DNA of 22,399 nucleotides from CAZVYN01 sp964631125 (GCA_964631125.1 CAZVYN010000069.1:1-22399); one strand, 5' to 3'. Positions 6,593 to 14,389 are shown, counted from the first letter of the stretch. Made by a program: numbers and translations. Notes: generated by a model from the sequence alone, not told the origin.

Positions 6593-7993
6593 GTGATCTC
6601 CGTTGTCATCCCTGCGCTCAATGAATCGGCGACCGTCGCCGACGTGATCACCCTCGTTCGGCGCGACCCGCGCGTGCGCGAAGTCTTGGTCATCGACGAT
6701 GGCTCGACCGACGGCACGCCGGAGCTCGCCGCCGTGGCCGGCGCGCGCGTGCTCCCCAGCGGCTTCCTGGGCAAGGGCGAGTCGATGCGAGAGGGGCTCC
6801 TCGCCGCCAAACACGACTTCATCGTCTACCTCGACGCCGATCTGCGCGGCTTGACGCCGGATCTGGTCGAGCGACTCGTAGCGCCGTTACTGAGCGAGGA
6901 AGCCGACTTCGTGAAGGCGCGGTTCTTGCGCGAGGCCGGCCGTGTCACGGTGCTGACGGCGCGGCCGCTCCTGCAGACTTTCTTCCCTGAACTCGCGCAT
7001 CTGGAACAGCCGCTGGGAGGGATCATCGCGGCCCGGCGGTCCCGGCTCATCGATCTCTCGTTCGAGAACGACTACGGCGTCGATGTCGGTCTGCTCCTCG
7101 ATTCGTTCTCGTCCGGCGCGCGAATCAAAGAGGTCGACATTGGACACCTCGCGCACGCGAGCCAGTCGCTCGACGCGCTGGGCGACATGGCGGGTCAGGT
7201 CTTGCGGACGATCCTCGACCGCGCCGCGCGCAGCGGGCGACTCCGGCGACAGGCCGTGGACGAACTCCGCGAGGTCGAGCGAATCACCCAGGCGGAGCTG
7301 CCGGTCATCCTCCGGCGGGTCGGACAGGCGCAACAGCTCGCGCTCTTCTCGCTCGACGGCACGCTGACCGAGGAGCCTTTCATGGTCGCCCTGGCCGCAC
7401 GCACTCAGCGGAGCCACCGGCTGGCGACACTGCTCGGGCATCCGTCCTTGCTGCTGGAAGAGCGAACGCGCGCCATCGCGCAGCTTTTTCGCGGCGTCCG
7501 ACGCAAGGTCTTCGAGGAGACTGCGCGCCAGCTCCGCCTCACGCCGGGCGCGAAGGAGACGGTGCTCGCCTTGCGCCAGTCCGGTTTCCGAGTGGGAATC
7601 GTCACCAACGGCTACTTCATCGCGGCCGAGACGATTCGGCGGCGCGTCTTCGCCGATTTCAGCGTCGCCCACACACTTCGGTTCGACGGCGGCCGCGCGA
7701 CCGGCGACGTGCGCCTCGCCACCGCGATGCAGCATGCCCAGGGATGTCCCGAGCACCCGATCTGCAAGCGCAACGTGCTCGAACACCTGATCGAGCGATT
7801 CCATCTCCCCCGCACCCGGATCCTCGCCGTTGGCGATGGCGAGAACGACGTCTGCCTCCTGCGCGCCGTCGCCCGCTCGTTCGCCTTCCGCCCGAAGTCC
7901 GTGCAAGTCCGCCAGGCGGCCCGCGTCTCGCTGGATCACTCGCTGGGAGAGCTGTTGGGCTTCGTCTCGCGCGAGGCGGTCGAGCCGGCGTGA
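6593..7993 (+). CDS. GpgS-like glycosyltransferase fused to a HAD-IB phosphatase-like domain
   Basis: A 466-residue two-domain cytoplasmic protein. Residues 1-210 resemble glucosyl-3-phosphoglycerate synthase, which makes the precursor of the compatible solute glucosylglycerate from an NDP-glucose and 3-phosphoglycerate: VIPALNES, VIDDGSTDGT, LGKGESM (59-65), YLDADL with the metal-binding DAD, EAGRVTVLTARPLL, EQPLGG (138-143) and YGVDVGLLLD (161-170). Residues 248-460 resemble a SerB-type HAD phosphatase: IVTNG (336-340), Lys392 and GDGENDVCLL (414-423). HAD motif I reads LFSLDGTL, with Ser253 where the nucleophilic Asp is expected. A full HAD domain would have removed the phosphate in the same polypeptide; this one may be inactive or regulatory. 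GTG 6593 has a strong GGAGG five bases upstream. Confidence 0.8.
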   Translation: MISVVIPALNESATVADVITLVRRDPRVREVLVIDDGSTDGTPELAAVAGARVLPSGFLGKGESMREGLLAAKHDFIVYLDADLRGLTPDLVERLVAPLLSEEADFVKARFLREAGRVTVLTARPLLQTFFPELAHLEQPLGGIIAARRSRLIDLSFENDYGVDVGLLLDSFSSGARIKEVDIGHLAHASQSLDALGDMAGQVLRTILDRAARSGRLRRQAVDELREVERITQAELPVILRRVGQAQQLALFSLDGTLTEEPFMVALAARTQRSHRLATLLGHPSLLLEERTRAIAQLFRGVRRKVFEETARQLRLTPGAKETVLALRQSGFRVGIVTNGYFIAAETIRRRVFADFSVAHTLRFDGGRATGDVRLATAMQHAQGCPEHPICKRNVLEHLIERFHLPRTRILAVGDGENDVCLLRAVARSFAFRPKSVQVRQAARVSLDHSLGELLGFVSREAVEPA

Positions 7994-8024
7994 GCTCTTC
8001 GCGGTCGGCTACGCCCGCGAGGAC

Positions 8025-8068
8025 GGAGGGAGTACGGAAGGAGTACGGGGGGAGTACGGGGGGAGTAC
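8025..8068 (+). repeat. Four tandem 11-bp G-rich repeats
   Basis: GGAGGGAGTAC, GGAAGGAGTAC, GGGGGGAGTAC and GGGGGGAGTAC run end to end in the 132-bp gap before the carboxypeptidase-regulatory-like gene, finishing 57 bp before its ATG. The 11-bp period is close to one helical turn and the G-runs could form a G-quadruplex. There are no spacers, so this is not CRISPR. Confidence 0.85.
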
Positions 8069-8125
8069 AGTGATCGCTCGGGTTGCGCCCGACGCACCCT
8101 GAGCCCCACGAGAGAGGTGGATCCG

Positions 8126-10918
8126 ATGAACTCTGATTTTCTGCTCCAACGCGTTTCGAGAAGCGGCCTCTTCTTCACCGCGCTCGTCTTCGCCGCGATC
8201 ACGAGCGTTGCCTTCAGCCCGACGATCGACACCGCGGATGCCGCGAGCCACATCCGCGGATTGATCACCGACGACGCGGGCCAACCACTGGCCGACGCGT
8301 TGGTCCAGGCGTCCTATCGCGGTTCGGAGATGCCGGATGGGACGATGCCGCCCGACCGCGAGGCAGAAGCAGAGGCGCGGACCGGACGCGACGGTCGCTA
8401 TGACCTGGAGCTCGAGTTCCCCGGTTGCTACGTGCTGCGCGTTTCGGCCTTCGGACATCAGAGCGATTTCTATCCCGGGCAGCAGCACCCGGGAAACATC
8501 GAGTGTGTCGCGGTCCGCGCCGATACGCGCGTGGACGGAATCGACCTCCGCTTGCGCAGAGCGGGCGCGATCACCGGCCTCATCACCGACGCGAGGACCG
8601 GGGCCCCGCTGGAAGGCGCGTACGTCTTCGCGCAACCGGCGTGGTCGTATCCGCCCGACGGCGACGGCAACGATGACGACAGTGACGGCGACGGCGAGAA
8701 CGACGACGATGACCCCAGCGGAGGCGGCGGAGGCGGCGGCGGACACCCCGGCGATCCGGACGATCCGAACGGCCATGGCTGGACCTGGCCGACCGACTAC
8801 TGGGTCGACGGAACTGCCATCACCGACGCGAGTGGGCGGTATGAGATCCAAGGTCTCGGCGCGGGAGAGTACTTCGTCTACGCGCAGTCCGAGGGACACC
8901 TCGGCGCGTTCTACGGCACGGCCCAGATCCCCGATGAGCCGACGCGCGTCACCGTCGCGCCTCCGCAAACCATAGCCGGCATCGACATCGCGCTCGGCCG
9001 CGGCGGCTGCATCATCGGACGAGTCACCGACGCGCAGGGCGCGCCGATCGAAGGGGCGACCGTCAGTCTCGGCGGACCGGTGTGGGCGGACGGATCGCAC
9101 GGTCCGGGGCACGACGGCGTTCCGCCACACGGTGAGACGAGTCCACCGGAACCAGGTTCGGGAGGCGTGACCGGCCCCGACGGGACCTACAGCCTCTGTG
9201 GACTTGCGCCCGGCGACTACAACGTCTGGGTCTACGCCGAGGGCTTCCTGCCTGAGTTCTATCCCGACGCGGCCTGCTGGGAAGACGCGCAGTTCGTGAC
9301 CGTCCCGGGTGACGGCGACGTCTCCTCGATCGACCTCGTGCTCTCGCGTGGGGGACGGATCGAGGGGCGAGTTGGGGGCGAAGGCGCGACGAGCGAAGGC
9401 GCTTGGGTGCACGCGTGGCCGATGTTCGACGAGTCCGAGGACGATGACGACCCGAACGGCCACGACGATCCCAACGGACCGATGCGCTGCTGGGGCCGTG
9501 GCGGCGGCTCTGGCGTCGTCGATGCGGACGGCGCCTACGTCATCGAAGGACTCGCGAGCGGCCGCTATCTCGTCGTGGCGGAGGCGCCCGAGTTCCTCCG
9601 CACGTTCTATGGCGGTGGACAGGATCCCCAGAGCGCACAGGCGGTCGAGGTGACGGCGCCCGACGCCACGAGAGCGATCGACATCCAGCTCGAGCGAGGC
9701 GGATCGATCAGCGGCAAGTTGCTGGACGCGGAGACGGGCGCGCCCCTGCAGGGCTGGGTCGAGTTGTACTTGCCCGGCATGGAAGGCGGCTCGGATCCGA
9801 CCGACGGGATCCGTAGCCGAGGCGCGCGGACCGACGAGTTCGGCGTCTATCGCATCACCGGCATTCCGAGCGGCGAGTATCTCGTGATGGCGAACTCGCG
9901 CGAGCATCGCTACGAACCGGAGTTCTACCCCGACGCGCGCACGCCCGAGGAAGCCACGCCGGTGAGAGTCGAAGCGCCGGCCGAGACCGCGGAGATCGAT
10001 TTTGCTCTCGGGCGTTCCAGGCCGAGCGAAGGCGCGATCGTCGGACGGGTGCTCGCTCTGGAAAGCGACGCGCCGGTGGCGGGCGCCGTCGTGACCGCGA
10101 TCTCGCTGGCGGGACATGCCGGTTTCGACGTCGCCGACGATGACGGCTTCTACTCGATCGCATCGCTGCCGCCGGGCGAGTATCTGGTGCTCGGCGCCGC
10201 TCTCGGCCGCATCGGCGCGTTCTACGAGAACGCCCTGAGTTGGGAAGACGCCAAGCCGGTCGCCGTCCTCGGGCCGATCTTCGGAATAGACCTGCGACTC
10301 CCCGCGCAGGGCGAGGGGAACGGCATGATCTCCGGTCGAGTGGTCGACGGGGATGGACAGAGCGTGGCGCAGGCCTGGGTCTACGCGGAGCCGGAAGACG
10401 GAACGGCGGCGAGCGGATTCACGACCAGCGGCCAGGATGGACACTACGTCCTCTCGAACTTGGCGCCCGGGCGGTATCACATCCGCGCGACGCGCGCGGG
10501 AATGTCCGACTCGTACCACGCGGAAGAGAGCGGCGGACCGGCGGCGCCCATCCTGGTGGATCGAGGGACGGTCGAGGACGTGAACGTCGTCCTCGGCGGC
10601 GGCTCTGTCCCGGGAGTCTCAGCCCCGCTGCTCGCGGAGCGGACCGTGCCGAATCCGTTCCGTGACGCCGCCACGATCCGATTGGTCGTCGATCGACCGG
10701 GTGTGTCGATCGCTGTCGATGTCTTCGACATGAACGGCCGTCATGTCCGCGCGCTCTCCGCGCGAAGTCAGAGCGCCGGCCGTCAGGAATTGCACTGGAA
10801 CGGCCGCGATCAGGCCGGCGAATTGGTTCCGAGCGGCGTCTACGTCTATCGGGCGTCGGTCACCGGCAACGGCCGGAGTGGACGAGAAGTCAGCGGCCGG
10901 CTCGTCCTGCTGCGCTAA
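8126..10918 (+). CDS. Exported protein with seven carboxypeptidase-regulatory-like repeats and FlgD-like C-terminal domain
   Basis: A 930-residue secreted or surface protein. The signal peptide has its hydrophobic core at 14-30 and is likely cut after TADA near 39. Seven beta-sandwich repeats lie at about 41-143, 147-290, 294-406, 410-522, 526-628, 636-724 and 733-823. Each runs I-x-G-x-V/I-T-D, then a D-x-x-G-x-Y strand, then GEY-L-V, then a conserved FY segment. Most repeats carry variable loops: repeat 2 has an Asp/Gly-rich insert (176-219) and repeat 4 an acidic one (434-453). Residues 837-930 (VPNPF, VFDMNGRHVRAL, WNGRDQAGELVPSGVYVYR) are the FlgD-like sorting or anchoring domain. ATG 8126 is eight bases after GAGAGG; a GTG nine bases upstream overlaps that site. 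No enzyme residues are seen; adhesion or structural binding is an inference. Confidence 0.88.
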   Translation: MNSDFLLQRVSRSGLFFTALVFAAITSVAFSPTIDTADAASHIRGLITDDAGQPLADALVQASYRGSEMPDGTMPPDREAEAEARTGRDGRYDLELEFPGCYVLRVSAFGHQSDFYPGQQHPGNIECVAVRADTRVDGIDLRLRRAGAITGLITDARTGAPLEGAYVFAQPAWSYPPDGDGNDDDSDGDGENDDDDPSGGGGGGGGHPGDPDDPNGHGWTWPTDYWVDGTAITDASGRYEIQGLGAGEYFVYAQSEGHLGAFYGTAQIPDEPTRVTVAPPQTIAGIDIALGRGGCIIGRVTDAQGAPIEGATVSLGGPVWADGSHGPGHDGVPPHGETSPPEPGSGGVTGPDGTYSLCGLAPGDYNVWVYAEGFLPEFYPDAACWEDAQFVTVPGDGDVSSIDLVLSRGGRIEGRVGGEGATSEGAWVHAWPMFDESEDDDDPNGHDDPNGPMRCWGRGGGSGVVDADGAYVIEGLASGRYLVVAEAPEFLRTFYGGGQDPQSAQAVEVTAPDATRAIDIQLERGGSISGKLLDAETGAPLQGWVELYLPGMEGGSDPTDGIRSRGARTDEFGVYRITGIPSGEYLVMANSREHRYEPEFYPDARTPEEATPVRVEAPAETAEIDFALGRSRPSEGAIVGRVLALESDAPVAGAVVTAISLAGHAGFDVADDDGFYSIASLPPGEYLVLGAALGRIGAFYENALSWEDAKPVAVLGPIFGIDLRLPAQGEGNGMISGRVVDGDGQSVAQAWVYAEPEDGTAASGFTTSGQDGHYVLSNLAPGRYHIRATRAGMSDSYHAEESGGPAAPILVDRGTVEDVNVVLGGGSVPGVSAPLLAERTVPNPFRDAATIRLVVDRPGVSIAVDVFDMNGRHVRALSARSQSAGRQELHWNGRDQAGELVPSGVYVYRASVTGNGRSGREVSGRLVLLR

Positions 10919-10955
10919 TAGCTGGGCTGATGGCTGGGGCTGATAGCTGGACTGG
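10919..10955. repeat. Three imperfect tandem repeats between convergent genes
   Basis: AGCTGGGCTGAT, GGCTGGGGCTGAT and AGCTGGACTGGGT fill the 38-bp gap between the stop of the seven-repeat protein gene and the stop of the minus-strand ATP-grasp gene. No hairpin with a T-run is visible, so this is not an obvious terminator. Confidence 0.6.
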
Positions 10956-10956
10956 G

Positions 10957-11976
10957 TCAGACCACCGGCCGGTGGATGACGAGACGATCGCACTTCGAGG
11001 CGAGGACGCCCGACTGAATCCGCAACCACACGGGGTCGGGCGTCTCGTTGCGGGCCCAAGCCAACAACGCCGCCGGGATATCCGCGCCCGCGGCGTGTGA
11101 GAACGGATAGCCGCCGCCGAAGCGCGGGTTCAACTCCATCACCGTGGGGCCGGCGTCCTCGAGGAACAGATCGCAGTCGAGATTGCCGATGTGGCGCAGG
11201 GCGACTCCGAGGCGCTGGCCGAGCTGCGTGACACGCGCATCCTCGAAGGTCTCGGCGCGATCGGTCTCGCCCGAGCGCATGGTCAACTTGCGGCGCGCGA
11301 AAACCGCGGCGGTCTTGCCGTCGAAGTCGTTGACGACGTCGATGCCGATCTCCTGACCGGCCAGGCACTGCTGGAAGAGGATGGGATGTTCGGGATCGCT
11401 CACGCTGGCGTTGGCGAGGATCGAGCGCGAGAGGCGGAGGCGGAGGAGGGTTTCGCCGAGTTCTAGTTCGCGTTCGTCGCGGACGTACTCGATGCCGATC
11501 GAGGCGCTGCCCCAGCGGGGTTTGATGACCAGGGGCCAGGTGATGGCGCCGGAAGCGAGGTCCGACAGCGCAGCGCTGGCAGACAGGTAGGTCCTCGGGG
11601 TCGGCAGTCCGTGGGCGCGCAGGAATCGGAACGTCTCCCACTTGTCGAAGCAGGTGCGGACGACCTCGGGCGAAGAGACGACGAGGCGCGTCCCGACCTC
11701 GGCGAAACGGTCTCGCGCGTCGGCCAGGATCGGCAGCTCGAGGTCATTCAATGACACGACGAGCCCGATCCGGTGCTCGCGACAGAGTTCGACGATCCGA
11801 TCGACATAGTCGGGCGCCTCGATCGACGGGACCAGGAAGGCGCGATCGGCCTCTTGCAGCGCGACCGCGTTCAAGTTGGCGTCCGCCGCGCATAGTTCGC
11901 CGCTTCCGGCCAGCGCCGCGCGAAAGTAGCCGACCAAGTAGTTCCTGCGCCCGGCGCAGGTGAGCAGGACGTTCAT
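10957..11976 (-). CDS. ATP-grasp ligase, carbamoyl-phosphate-synthase-like (PylC-like N-terminus)
   Basis: A 339-residue ATP-grasp enzyme. The family forms amide or related bonds by activating a carboxylate as an acyl phosphate with ATP. The N-terminus MNVLLTCAGRRNYLV with ADANLNAVAL and SLNDLEL is the Rossmann-like pre-ATP-grasp domain of stand-alone CarB/PylC-like ligases found in surface-polysaccharide and natural-product clusters. ATP-site residues seen are DKWE (111-114), VIKPRWGSASIGI with Lys152, QEIGIDV, and ELNPRFGGGYP with Glu281 and Asn283. It is last in a four-gene minus-strand operon; its ATG overlaps the PLP gene's TGA. Its substrates cannot be read from sequence; an amino acid supplied by the PLP gene's pathway and a sugar or amino acid acceptor are guesses. 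Confidence 0.85.
   Translation of the reverse strand: MNVLLTCAGRRNYLVGYFRAALAGSGELCAADANLNAVALQEADRAFLVPSIEAPDYVDRIVELCREHRIGLVVSLNDLELPILADARDRFAEVGTRLVVSSPEVVRTCFDKWETFRFLRAHGLPTPRTYLSASAALSDLASGAITWPLVIKPRWGSASIGIEYVRDERELELGETLLRLRLSRSILANASVSDPEHPILFQQCLAGQEIGIDVVNDFDGKTAAVFARRKLTMRSGETDRAETFEDARVTQLGQRLGVALRHIGNLDCDLFLEDAGPTVMELNPRFGGGYPFSHAAGADIPAALLAWARNETPDPVWLRIQSGVLASKCDRLVIHRPVV
10962..10975. repeat. 14-bp perfect palindrome at the ATP-grasp 3' end
   Basis: CCACCGGCCGGTGG lies inside the last codons of the ATP-grasp gene, two bases from its stop codon. With no loop bases it is a poor terminator; it may simply reflect GC-rich codons for Arg-Pro-Val-Val. Confidence 0.35.
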
Positions 11977-12959
11977 CGATCGACGCTCCCTTGTCTCGTG
12001 TCCGCGAGCAGATTCAGCAATCCGCCGGTATGCCAGAAGACGACGCCGTCGCCCCGCGGGATCTCGCCCGCGGCCGCCATGTTCTCCAGCGCGAGGAACG
12101 CCTTGCCGGTGTAGGTCGGATCGAGCAGCAAGCCCTCTTCCCGCGCCAGTCGCGCGATCACGTCGTGGACGTGCGCGTCGGCCTGCTCATAGCCTGCTCC
12201 GACCCACTCGTCACGGACCTCGACGAGATCCTCGGCCTGTCCATCGAGGGCGAACGACATCGTATTGGCGTTGCTCAACTCGCGGATCGAGTCCAAGACC
12301 ACCGACCGCGCCCGAGGATTGCGCCGTGCGATCGAGATTCCGACGACTCGTGTGGACCATCCCAGCGTGGCGAAGCCGACGCACAGGCCGGCCTGAGTCG
12401 CGCCGGTGCCGCTCGCGTGGACGAGCCAGTCGGGACGCCAGCGCGAGGGAGCACAGTCGACCGCCAACTCACGCGTCGCGTCCACGTACGCCGCCGCGGC
12501 GAGCGGTGTGTGCCCGCCGCCCGGAATGACCCAGACCTGTCGTCCTTCGCCGCGACGCAATGCATTCCAGCGTTCGATCGTGGACGCGATCTGATCCGCG
12601 GCGACCACGACGATCCGGGCGCCGGCCAGCTCACAGAGCCGCAAGTTGCCGAGATCGGCCTGGCGCGCCCGCTCCTCTTCGGAACCGTGCAAGACGAGGA
12701 TGCACTCCCACCCTCGCGCCGCCGCGGTCAAGGCGACGACGCGGGCATGGTTCGACTGCAAACCGCCGGTGGTGATGACGACCTCGCAGGCGGCGGCGGG
12801 GAGAGACGTCGCGAGCGCCGCCATCTTTCGCGCCTTGTTGCCGCCTCCGCTGAGCGGATAGAGGTCGTCGCGCTTCGTCCAGAGATCGAGGCCGAGCCGC
12901 GCACTCGCGCGATCGAGTCGGTGGAACGGCGTGGGGCCGGCGCGCTGGAGCGTGCTCAC
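11973..12959 (-). CDS. PLP-dependent D-cysteine desulfhydrase / ACC deaminase-like protein
   Basis: A 328-residue fold-type II PLP enzyme, the usual length for the family. PTPFHRLDR (9-17) opens the domain. SGGGNKARKM carries the Schiff-base Lys42, TTGGLQSNHAR (63-73) the substrate-carboxylate loop, SGTGAT (183-188) the phosphate cup and FWHTGG (308-313) the C-terminal signature. Near the end DPTYTGKA has Tyr283-Thr284. ACC deaminases have Tyr-Glu here, while DcyD-type enzymes have Tyr-Thr, so D-cysteine desulfhydrase or a related D-amino-acid lyase is favoured. GTG 12959 overlaps the acetyltransferase stop (GTGA), and its own TGA overlaps the ATP-grasp start. A longer in-frame start at 13013 lies inside the upstream gene and was rejected. 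The operon context points to amino-acid supply for a tailoring pathway. Confidence 0.85.
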   Translation of the reverse strand: MSTLQRAGPTPFHRLDRASARLGLDLWTKRDDLYPLSGGGNKARKMAALATSLPAAACEVVITTGGLQSNHARVVALTAAARGWECILVLHGSEEERARQADLGNLRLCELAGARIVVVAADQIASTIERWNALRRGEGRQVWVIPGGGHTPLAAAAYVDATRELAVDCAPSRWRPDWLVHASGTGATQAGLCVGFATLGWSTRVVGISIARRNPRARSVVLDSIRELSNANTMSFALDGQAEDLVEVRDEWVGAGYEQADAHVHDVIARLAREEGLLLDPTYTGKAFLALENMAAAGEIPRGDGVVFWHTGGLLNLLADTRQGSVDR

Positions 12960-13522
12960 GGCGCGACCTCGAACGAGAGCGGCGCATCCTGTCGCCAAGA
13001 GAGGCGTTCCCACTCACTTCGCAGGATCGACTGCACATGACGATCGACCCGGGCGCCTTGATGACGTACATGCTCCCGCAGGATCCCTTCGTGCGTGAAT
13101 CCGATCCGCTCATACATCTTGCGCGCTCCTGGGTTGGTGTGGAGCGTATAGAGATAGACTCGATGCAGCTCCAAGACAACGAATCCGAAATTGCACAGCC
13201 AGCGCGTGGCCCGCGACCCGTAACCCTGTCCACTCCTACCGGGAGCGACCAAAATGTACAACTCGGCGTGACCGTGGACACCATCGATATCGAGCAGACC
13301 GCCCATGGCGATCGGGGTCCCCGGCGACTCGTCCGGACTCTCCAAGAATGTGAAATCGCGGCGGCGCTCGTTCATCTGATGCCGCGTGAACCACTGACGC
13401 GTGGTGGCGAGCGAGATCGGGGTCTCGATCGTCATCTGCGAGTGGATCTCGGGACTGTTGAACCAGTCGACGCGATACGGCAGGTCCTCGGGCTCCAGTC
13501 GTCGGGCTACGACTCGACTCAT
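12956..13522 (-). CDS. GNAT family N-acetyltransferase (RimJ/RimL or PseH-like)
   Basis: A 188-residue GNAT protein that would transfer acetyl from acetyl-CoA to an amine. It has the RRLEPEDLP opening, a W-F-N-x-P-E-I segment near 20-26, an ELYILV strand followed by the acetyl-CoA loop GRSGQGYGSRA (95-105), and the late HTNPGARKMYERIGFTHEG stretch typical of RimJ/RimL-like enzymes. The front part resembles amino-sugar acetyltransferases such as PseH in layout, which would suit the sugar-transferase neighbour, but protein or amino-acid acetylation is equally possible. Its ATG overlaps the stop of the upstream sugar transferase gene (ATGA) and its TGA overlaps the GTG of the PLP gene. Confidence 0.85.
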   Translation of the reverse strand: MSRVVARRLEPEDLPYRVDWFNSPEIHSQMTIETPISLATTRQWFTRHQMNERRRDFTFLESPDESPGTPIAMGGLLDIDGVHGHAELYILVAPGRSGQGYGSRATRWLCNFGFVVLELHRVYLYTLHTNPGARKMYERIGFTHEGILREHVRHQGARVDRHVQSILRSEWERLSWRQDAPLSFEVAP

Positions 13523-14193
13523 GCGCCGCTACCTCCCGATACTCGCTCGGCCGCTCCCTGTGCCGCTCCTTGCGCCGCTCGCTCGCGACGGACGACATCG
13601 AGGCGACCCTGCGCCGTCCCCGGCGCGTCGATCACCCCTTCGCGCGTGAGCACGTTCTTCACCGTTCGCCACAGGATCCAGGCGTCCAGCCCCAAGGACC
13701 AGCGTTCGGCGTACTGGGCATCCAACTCCAGGCGATCGTCCCAGAGCAGGAGATTGCGGCCGCTGACCTGGGCCAGACCCGTGATCCCCGGCGGAACATC
13801 GAGTCGCGTCCGCTCGCGCGCCGTGTAGTACGGCGTGTAGTCCAGATAAAGAGGACGCGGGCCGACGAACGACATCTCGCCGCGCAGCACGTTCCAGAGC
13901 TGCGGCAGCTCGTCGAGGCTGGTTCGGCGGAGGAAGCGCCCCAACTTGGTCAGTCGCGCGCTGTCCGGCAGGAGCTTGCCCTGAGGATCGCGCGCCTCGT
14001 TCATGGTGCGGAACTTCAGGACCGTGAACGGCGCGCCGCCGCGTCCCGCTCGGAGCTGGCGGAAGACTGCGGGAGATCCCATTCGCTGGCGCACCAAGAG
14101 GAAGACGGCCAGCAACGCCGGAGAACCGGCGGCCAACATCGACGCGGAGACCGCGACGTCGAGTCCTCGTTTCAGCTTGCGCGTTGCCGGCAT
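13519..14193 (-). CDS. Bacterial sugar transferase (PglC/WcaJ-type phosphoglycosyl transferase)
   Basis: A 224-residue membrane-associated enzyme that would start glycan assembly by moving a sugar 1-phosphate from an NDP-sugar to undecaprenyl phosphate. It opens with basic residues and a single re-entrant hydrophobic helix (about 13-34), as in the small PglC type. Then come LKFRTMNEARD (59-69), TSLDELPQLWN with the catalytic Asp94-Glu95 dyad, FVGPRPLYLDY and PPGITGLAQVSGRN (134-147). ATG 14193 follows AGAGGG closely; the next in-frame ATG upstream (14223) has no ribosome-binding site. The C-terminal 30 residues are low-complexity Ala/Gln/Gly. It is the first gene of the minus-strand operon, so it probably defines the pathway as lipid-linked glycan synthesis. 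Confidence 0.92.
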   Translation of the reverse strand: MPATRKLKRGLDVAVSASMLAAGSPALLAVFLLVRQRMGSPAVFRQLRAGRGGAPFTVLKFRTMNEARDPQGKLLPDSARLTKLGRFLRRTSLDELPQLWNVLRGEMSFVGPRPLYLDYTPYYTARERTRLDVPPGITGLAQVSGRNLLLWDDRLELDAQYAERWSLGLDAWILWRTVKNVLTREGVIDAPGTAQGRLDVVRRERAAQGAAQGAAERVSGGSGA

Positions 14194-14389
14194 GTCCCTC
14201 TCGTTCCGTCGCGTCGGCCTCATTCGGCCCGGCGCGGTCGGGCGCGCACCGTGGGTTCCTTCGCCCGCCTCGGAAAGATATCGTACGTGCGCGGCCGCAT
14301 CATGAATCGTGCGAGCCGATTCCGCGTCTACCGGACCAGAATTGACCGAGCGGACCGCGCCCCGGAGCGCGTTCGCAGGAGGAGAACAA
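14194..14389. promoter_or_regulatory. Divergent intergenic region
   Basis: These 196 bp separate the minus-strand sugar-transferase operon from the plus-strand FKBP gene, so promoters for both must lie here or within neighbouring coding sequence. On the minus strand ACGATATCTTT near 14274-14284 is a locally AT-richer -10-like patch. No strong -35/-10 pair or operator is recognised. Confidence 0.4.

Noticed and set aside
7330..7400. Frameshift or sequencing error as the cause of Ser253 in the HAD motif
   Set aside because: The reading frame is intact on both sides, the flanking LF-LDGTL residues fit the motif, and the Ser codon TCG differs from an Asp codon at several bases.
8025..8068. CRISPR-like repeat array
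   Set aside because: The 11-bp units are directly adjacent with no spacers, and no cas genes are nearby.
8009..10519. An 836-codon open frame on the minus strand opposite the seven-repeat surface protein
   Set aside because: The plus strand encodes clear repeated domains, a signal peptide and a FlgD-like tail. The minus frame gives Arg/Val/Asp-rich text with no domain; long antisense frames are expected at this GC content.
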